Part shown: positions 29,925-34,578 of the stretch, one piece after another
How the letters are laid out: each line of letters opens with the position of its first letter
Numbering within the stretch: position 1 is the first letter of the stretch
Assembly: GCF_000485595.1 (NCBI RefSeq)
Contig: NW_014578952.1
Coordinates: forward strand, 14,510-49,087
Reading direction: 5' to 3'
DNA length: 34,578 nucleotides
Origin: Priapulus caudatus
Lineage: Eukaryota; Priapulida; Priapulimorpha; Priapulimorphida; Priapulidae
Notes under the pieces: generated by a model
What the model saw: only the letters and a program-made list of their open reading frames with translations
Told to the model about the DNA's origin: nothing
The model's database searches: none
Translations under genes and position numbers: made by a program

Positions 29925-31310
29925 TATCATGTTTCACGCTTGCTTTCTAGATTCCAAATGTGTAAAATGTTGCTAAATTATGGCATGATATCCTTCAGGT
30001 AAAACAGCATTGTAGGCTATTTGCTCATTAATGCTATAAATAAAAATGTAGGTACTCGCTAACACGGCTGAACCCACCGGCTCGGAGGGCCGGTGTTTTG
30101 CCAATGTTTCTGGCCCTCCAAATAATTTGCCGGCATATATGCCGGTGGGCCAGTGCTAATTTCGCGCCCTGGCCCCTGGGCATATCAGTAATTTGGTGTC
30201 ATAGATTGATTACTCCCAGTAGGAGATGGGTGGGTTCTTCGGATGGGAATAGAGGCAGTCAGGCATATCATGGGTAATCCTCACAAAGCGTTCGGAATTT
30301 TAGACAAAGTCGGCCAACATTAAAAACCCATAAATCTGGTTTTAGTGTGCACAAATGACATTTACGCTATCTTATCACCCTTCAAGGACCAATCGTATCC
30401 TGAACGTCACACTCGCCTCGCCGACTTGGGAAACATCCCGACAATCTTCGTCACGTGCGAATGCGATGTGTAGACATTTCTCAGCTGTCGGTTACTGAAT
30501 TTTTCATGCTGACCAACTTAAATATTTAACACGGTCCCCCTTACCCTTCCGACATGAGCGATCGTATCGCGCGTAAGTGCTTCCTATTAGCAGGTCCCAG
30601 AGTGCCAGCGATCACATTATTCATCAGGAGAGAATACAGCTTGCATATTAAACAGCTCCTTGCCATTCATACTCTGCTCCCGCCCGAGTCGTGGCGCGTA
30701 ACGACGCGCACTTCTAGTATATATAATCCACGCTCTACCGTCGCCGTCGGGTGTCTCTGCGGCGTGTTGAGAAACACCGACGCTCTCCGCGTGATCTCCA
30801 GACTCGCTGTGATGGATTTAATCGCCTTTTTTACGTTGAACTGGATCTCTAGACGATCAGGGGCCAGCTGATCGGCCTCCTTCTCAGGAGCTCATAGCTC
30901 CCGGGCGAGACAATGGAGGGTTGACACGCCCCGCATTGTCATTGCTGATCGTATCACAGTTTCCCGCCGAACATCGCGGCGTGAAGTAGGCAGTTACATT
31001 AGCGAATACACGGGTATGATTTTACGAAATAAAGACCACCGGCGATAAGAGCGATAATAGCGGAACACCGAGTGATAGCCGCCGCTGATTGTATTGTCGT
31101 ATCTTGGCGTCCTCGTAAACTAACAAGTCAAAAGTCAAAACAGAGTAGATTGGCGATATATCTAAGGTCTCATGACGTTGTTTACTTTGCTTCGTTACCG
31201 GGGTCGGTGAGTGTACTCTATGAGCGTCGGTAAAGCCGTACCACGAGGTCGTGGGTACGTGGTTACAGCACTGTCAGCGTTTAGGTAATTAATCATTGTA
31301 AATTTGTAAC
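29925..31310. other. Anonymous stretch with a GC-rich patch
   Basis: 30061-30180 has short inverted blocks (GGAGGGCC/GGCCCTCC; CCGGCATATATGCCGG). 30540-31100 is GC-richer and open in a forward frame (30554-30871) and in a reverse frame of about 75 codons (about 30888-30660; …DRLEIQFNVKKAIKSITASL…). Neither is recognised as a known protein and neither has clear splice sites. Confidence 0.3.
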
Positions 31311-31316
31311 GTATTG

Positions 31317-31320
31317 TTAA

Positions 31321-31364
<44 letters not shown>
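31317..31364. repeat. (TTG)n microsatellite
   Basis: About fifteen uninterrupted TTG units. Confidence 0.95.
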
Positions 31365-31365
<1 letters not shown>

Positions 31366-31636
31366 GATGTGAGCTGCGGGAATGACCGGAGTAGTAGTGT
31401 AGTACGGTGTTTTAGCTAACAGAAAGAGAGAGGGAGAATTCGGCACATTACCCATGCAATTCTTCAGGGACGGCCGGCGATGGGCACAGAAGACATTAGA
31501 AGATAGTAGTAAGTCCGCTGCTAAGCCCTCCATCCTCCTTTATGACCTAGGGGGTGTTTGCCCCCTCCTCCATTCTGCGACCCTTTGCAGCTGTCATGTC
31601 GTATTGACGAGTGGGAGGCTGGATAATGTGATGAGC

Positions 31637-32120
31637 TTCATCTTAGAACAGCTTCATATAGTGGTCATCTTAGAACAGCTTCATATAGTGGTGATCTTAG
31701 AACAGCTTCATATAGCGGTCATCTTAGAACAGCTTCACATAGTGGTCATCTTAGAACAGCTTCATATAGTGGTCATCTTAGAACAGCCTCATATAGCGGT
31801 CATCTTAGAACAGCTTCATATAGCGGTCATCTTAGAACAGCCTTATATTGTGGTCATCTTAGAACAGCTTCATATAGCGGTGATCTTAGAACAGTTTCAT
31901 ATAGCGGTGATCTTAGAACAGCTTCATACAGCGGTGATCTTAGAACAGCTTCACATAGCGGTCATCTTAGAACAGCCTTATATAGCGGTCATCTTAGAAC
32001 AGCTTCATATAGCGGTCATCTTAGAACAGCCTTATATAGCGGTCATCTTAGAACAGCTTCATATAGCGGTCATCTTAGAACAGCTTCATATAGTGGTCAT
32101 CTTAGAACAGCTTCATAGAG
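31637..32120. repeat. 27-bp minisatellite, 18 units
   Basis: Tandem copies of ATCTTAGAACAGCTTCATAT plus AG[T/C]GGTC. The length of 27 keeps one forward frame open, translating as repeated ILEQLHIAV (18 copies). Units differ mostly at single bases (T/C at the AGTGG/AGCGG position; CCTTAT for CTTCAT), and variants are interspersed. The open frame is a by-product of the period; no other coding evidence was seen. Confidence 0.95.
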
Positions 32121-33355
32121 TTGCTGCAGCGGTCATTGTCGCTCGCTAGTTCCGCATTTGTAATGGTGTTCCGCTCTAAGAGTAGGCACTAATGTCGTCT
32201 GCTTAATTAACATGCTCACATCTATCAAGACCGCCTGGCACCCCCAATTATATATATGCGTTTCATTCGGCTCTCTCTTCGTAATCACTACAGACTACAG
32301 TGCGTGTTCTATATTAGGCCACCCTTAAAAAATTGTTTGTTTCCCTATTACCTACTCGCCTCTCAGCGTACCGAGTAGGTAGGTAGGTGAAAAATATTTT
32401 TTATTTTGTTTTGACAAGATGTGTGTATGTATATTGTATATTCTGTTTTGTGTATATGTTTTGCGGAACGAATTTGATTTTTTTTTGGCGAAAACGGAAT
32501 TATTTTTGTTTTGTTTTAATCGGCCAATAAAATGTGTCGAGTAGCGGCGTTTTGGCGAGTCGGTCGGTAAAGGGGAAACAAGCAATATTTTATCTAAGGG
32601 TAACACTTACGGTAATACGCTGTGCGCTCATCCTTATAAAACGTACGTGTTTGTTAGTAGGTCGTGTGACTGTGTTCAGTTATGTAATAGACAATTGAAG
32701 GATAACTTTTATGTAAAATAAACGATTTATTTAGTACTTGTGTTGTGCTGTAACACAGAATTTGTATGCGTGGCTATTTAAGAGATGGGAAAACATTATA
32801 TAGGGATGGGGGTTGGATTAGCGTAGCGTAATTGCTGTTGTTAGTATTGAATAGAAGTGGTGCATGTGGTGTCTGGGCATAGTTTGTATAGAAATCTACT
32901 AGTTGAGTGGCGGTCTGTGTTTGGTTTAAAAGTAGATCATTAGTCTATGGTCTTGAGAAGTATTTCTCATTAAGACATTAACTGGTTTGCTTCCAGCATT
33001 ACCAGTAGTAGCTAGCAGATGTTGTTTATTAGATAGAATGGGTGCGAACAACTGGGTATAATAATGGATCTTTGTATGATGGTTGCTTGGGGGGTTGCTG
33101 TGGCTGGAGATCTTGAAGGGTTTGGTTGTGTGCCCATGTGGAGTTTGGATTGTAAATAAATAATAAATATTTGGCTGAAACACACTTCCGGTTCACTATT
33201 TTGGTTTTCTAAAGTTATCATGGCTGTGTACTGAGCAGGTTGCCCCGCCAAGGTGCAGTAAGTTTGTGTTTGCACGCAGTAGAGCGACAGTGTTCCTTAT
33301 ATCATAATGTTTAGAGGAGATGTATTGTAATATTTTATATTTAACCGTTAGTTAC
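32121..33355. other. Anonymous AT-rich spacer
   Basis: No gene recognised. A short hairpin (TACCTACTCG / CGAGTAGGTA, 32349-32382) is the only structure seen. Confidence 0.4.
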
Positions 33356-33516
33356 AGGCTAGTGCACACAGTACTATAGCGCACATAGTACTATAGCGCA
33401 CATAGTACTATAGCGCACATAGTACTATAGTGCACACAGTACTATAGCGCACACAGTACTATAGCGCACATAGTACTATAGTGCACATAGTACTATAGTG
33501 CACACAGGCTAGTGCG
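33356..33516. repeat. 17-bp minisatellite, 8 units
   Basis: The unit AGTACTATAG[C/T]GCACA[T/C] is repeated eight times. It contains the palindrome TAGTACTA or CAGTACTA. The array is bracketed by the direct repeat CAGGCTAGTGC (33356 and 33506). Confidence 0.92.
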
Positions 33517-33970
33517 TGTGTCAGAGCGAAGGGCTATAGTTCTAGAGCTAGTGCGTAGGTTGTCATCATTGCTAATCGTATATTGCTATATTGCTATATC
33601 ATGCAGTATTGCTATCAATGCTAATCTGCAGGCTTGTAGAGCGTATAGAAATAGCTGTCATGCGTGATTGCCTAAATACGTCATGTTTGATTAGATAAGT
33701 GTTGTAGGTGATAACTGGACAGGTGTGCAAATACAACCAGGTTGTACCTGTGTATCCGAAAGTTCAGGGAATGTGTGAAACCCACACGAAATTTTTTTCC
33801 CCACAGTTTTATTTTTTCCACATTCCACGTTCAAAAACATTAAAAAAGTGGGGAATTTTTGCACCGAGCTCGGGACACCGTCACAAGACGAAAACACAAT
33901 AGGTGATATGCTATATAATGGGAGTTCTCCCATATATACTCTTGCTTTATATATCCCCCCTCCCTCTTCT

Positions 33971-34024
33971 ATCACACCAGGAGTAGATAATAGGGAATTC
34001 CCTATTATCTACTCCTGATCACAC
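33971..34024. mobile_element. Tiny palindromic element, copy D (40 bp, 7-bp direct repeats)
   Basis: 33978-34017 is a perfect 40-bp palindrome whose half is CAGGAGTAGATAATAGGGAA. It is flanked by perfect direct repeats ATCACAC (33971-33977 and 34018-34024). This is the cleanest copy and sets the element ends at CAG…CTG, because here the palindrome does not extend into the flanks. Confidence 0.87.
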
Positions 34025-34290
34025 CCAAGGTGAGCTACAGTGTCATTGACACTTACATTTATATTTAGTGGCGGTACGTTGGTAAAAATTATAACATGAG
34101 AAATTACATATTACAGTATTACTTCCCATTGTTCCCAATGAAAATGGCTGTATTCGGTTCTAGTACTTGTATGTGAATTATATGCAATTTAGAAGTTTTA
34201 ATAATAATAATAAAAGTAAATTAGCTTGCAAGCTGCTCGCCCTCAGTGCTTACTCAACCGCGTATAGCTTTGACATGGCTCACGTGCAGA

Positions 34291-34412
34291 GAAGGCGAGA
34301 GAAGTGGAGAGGTGGGATGGGGAGGCGGGAGAGGTGGGATGGGGAGGCGGGAGAGGTGGGATGGGGAGGCGGGAGAGGTGGGACGGGGAGACGGGGAGGC
34401 GGGACGGGGAGC
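34291..34412. repeat. 22-bp G-rich minisatellite
   Basis: The unit GAGAGGTGGGATGGGGAGGC plus GG is repeated about four times, then degenerates into GGGACGGGGAGACGGGGAGGCG. Clustered runs of three or four G on one strand could form G-quadruplexes. Confidence 0.92.
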
Positions 34413-34578
34413 GAAATTTTTTTTCCCAAACGGTATAACATAGCGAAGAATTTAGCGCCTTCTGATTGGCTGCTTCGATTTGCTTTGCCTTTGACAAGAG
34501 AACAAACGCCATAGAAATCGCAACACTAACGGTTATGGCATGTTGTTTGTGTCATAATTCGATTTTTGTTTTATGGTT

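Noticed and set aside
33362-33506. Regularly spaced short repeats as a CRISPR-like array
   Set aside because: The 17-bp units are contiguous with no spacers, in a clearly eukaryotic context; it is a minisatellite.

Overview
The window reads as nuclear DNA of an animal, most likely a non-model (marine) invertebrate. The genes are broken by short spliceosomal introns, and six conserved metazoan or eukaryotic housekeeping and signalling genes can be read. Simple-sequence repeats, LINE reverse-transcriptase remnants and many small inverted-repeat DNA elements fill the space between them. Telomere-type TTAGGG tracts fit a metazoan. The phylum cannot be fixed from this sequence. No bacterial operon, CRISPR array, tRNA or rRNA gene was recognised.

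Layout. Bases 1-765 are simple repeats and unresolved sequence. 766-4132 (+) is the 3' part of a SASH1-like two-SAM adaptor gene (five exons; the gene starts upstream of the window). 4133-6505 is a tail-to-tail spacer. 6506-10267 (-) is a complete six-exon PCNP gene whose second intron holds a 1-kb foldback transposon. 10268-10612 is a 345-bp head-to-head spacer, probably a bidirectional promoter. 10613-15316 (+) is a complete nine-exon DNAJC8 gene with a CR1/Jockey-like LINE fossil in intron 2. 15317-19211 is a repeat-bearing spacer. 19212-23761 (-) holds GTF2E1 (TFIIE-alpha, five exons), UQCC2 (intronless) and MED9 (intronless), all on one strand and separated by only 134 and 237 bp. From about 24 kb to the end no convincing gene was seen: a second LINE fossil, AT-only DNA, hairpins, MITEs, minisatellites and anonymous sequence.

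The genes do not form one pathway. DNAJC8 (spliceosome-associated J protein), GTF2E1 and MED9 (RNA polymerase II initiation) and PCNP are nuclear; UQCC2 assembles mitochondrial complex III; SASH1 is a signalling scaffold.

Most novel signals. (1) Four tiny (23-46 bp) palindromes share the arm CAGGAGTAGATAAT; each is bracketed by its own perfect 7-bp direct repeat, and one has an apparent empty site next to it. (2) All three TTAGGG tracts sit inside inverted-repeat elements, one with a 9-bp direct repeat at its ends. (3) A foldback element with arms of about 410 bp lies in a PCNP intron. (4) The MED9-UQCC2-GTF2E1 cluster looks operon-like. (5) GTF2E1 has three 75-bp copies of its C-terminal coding sequence running past the stop.
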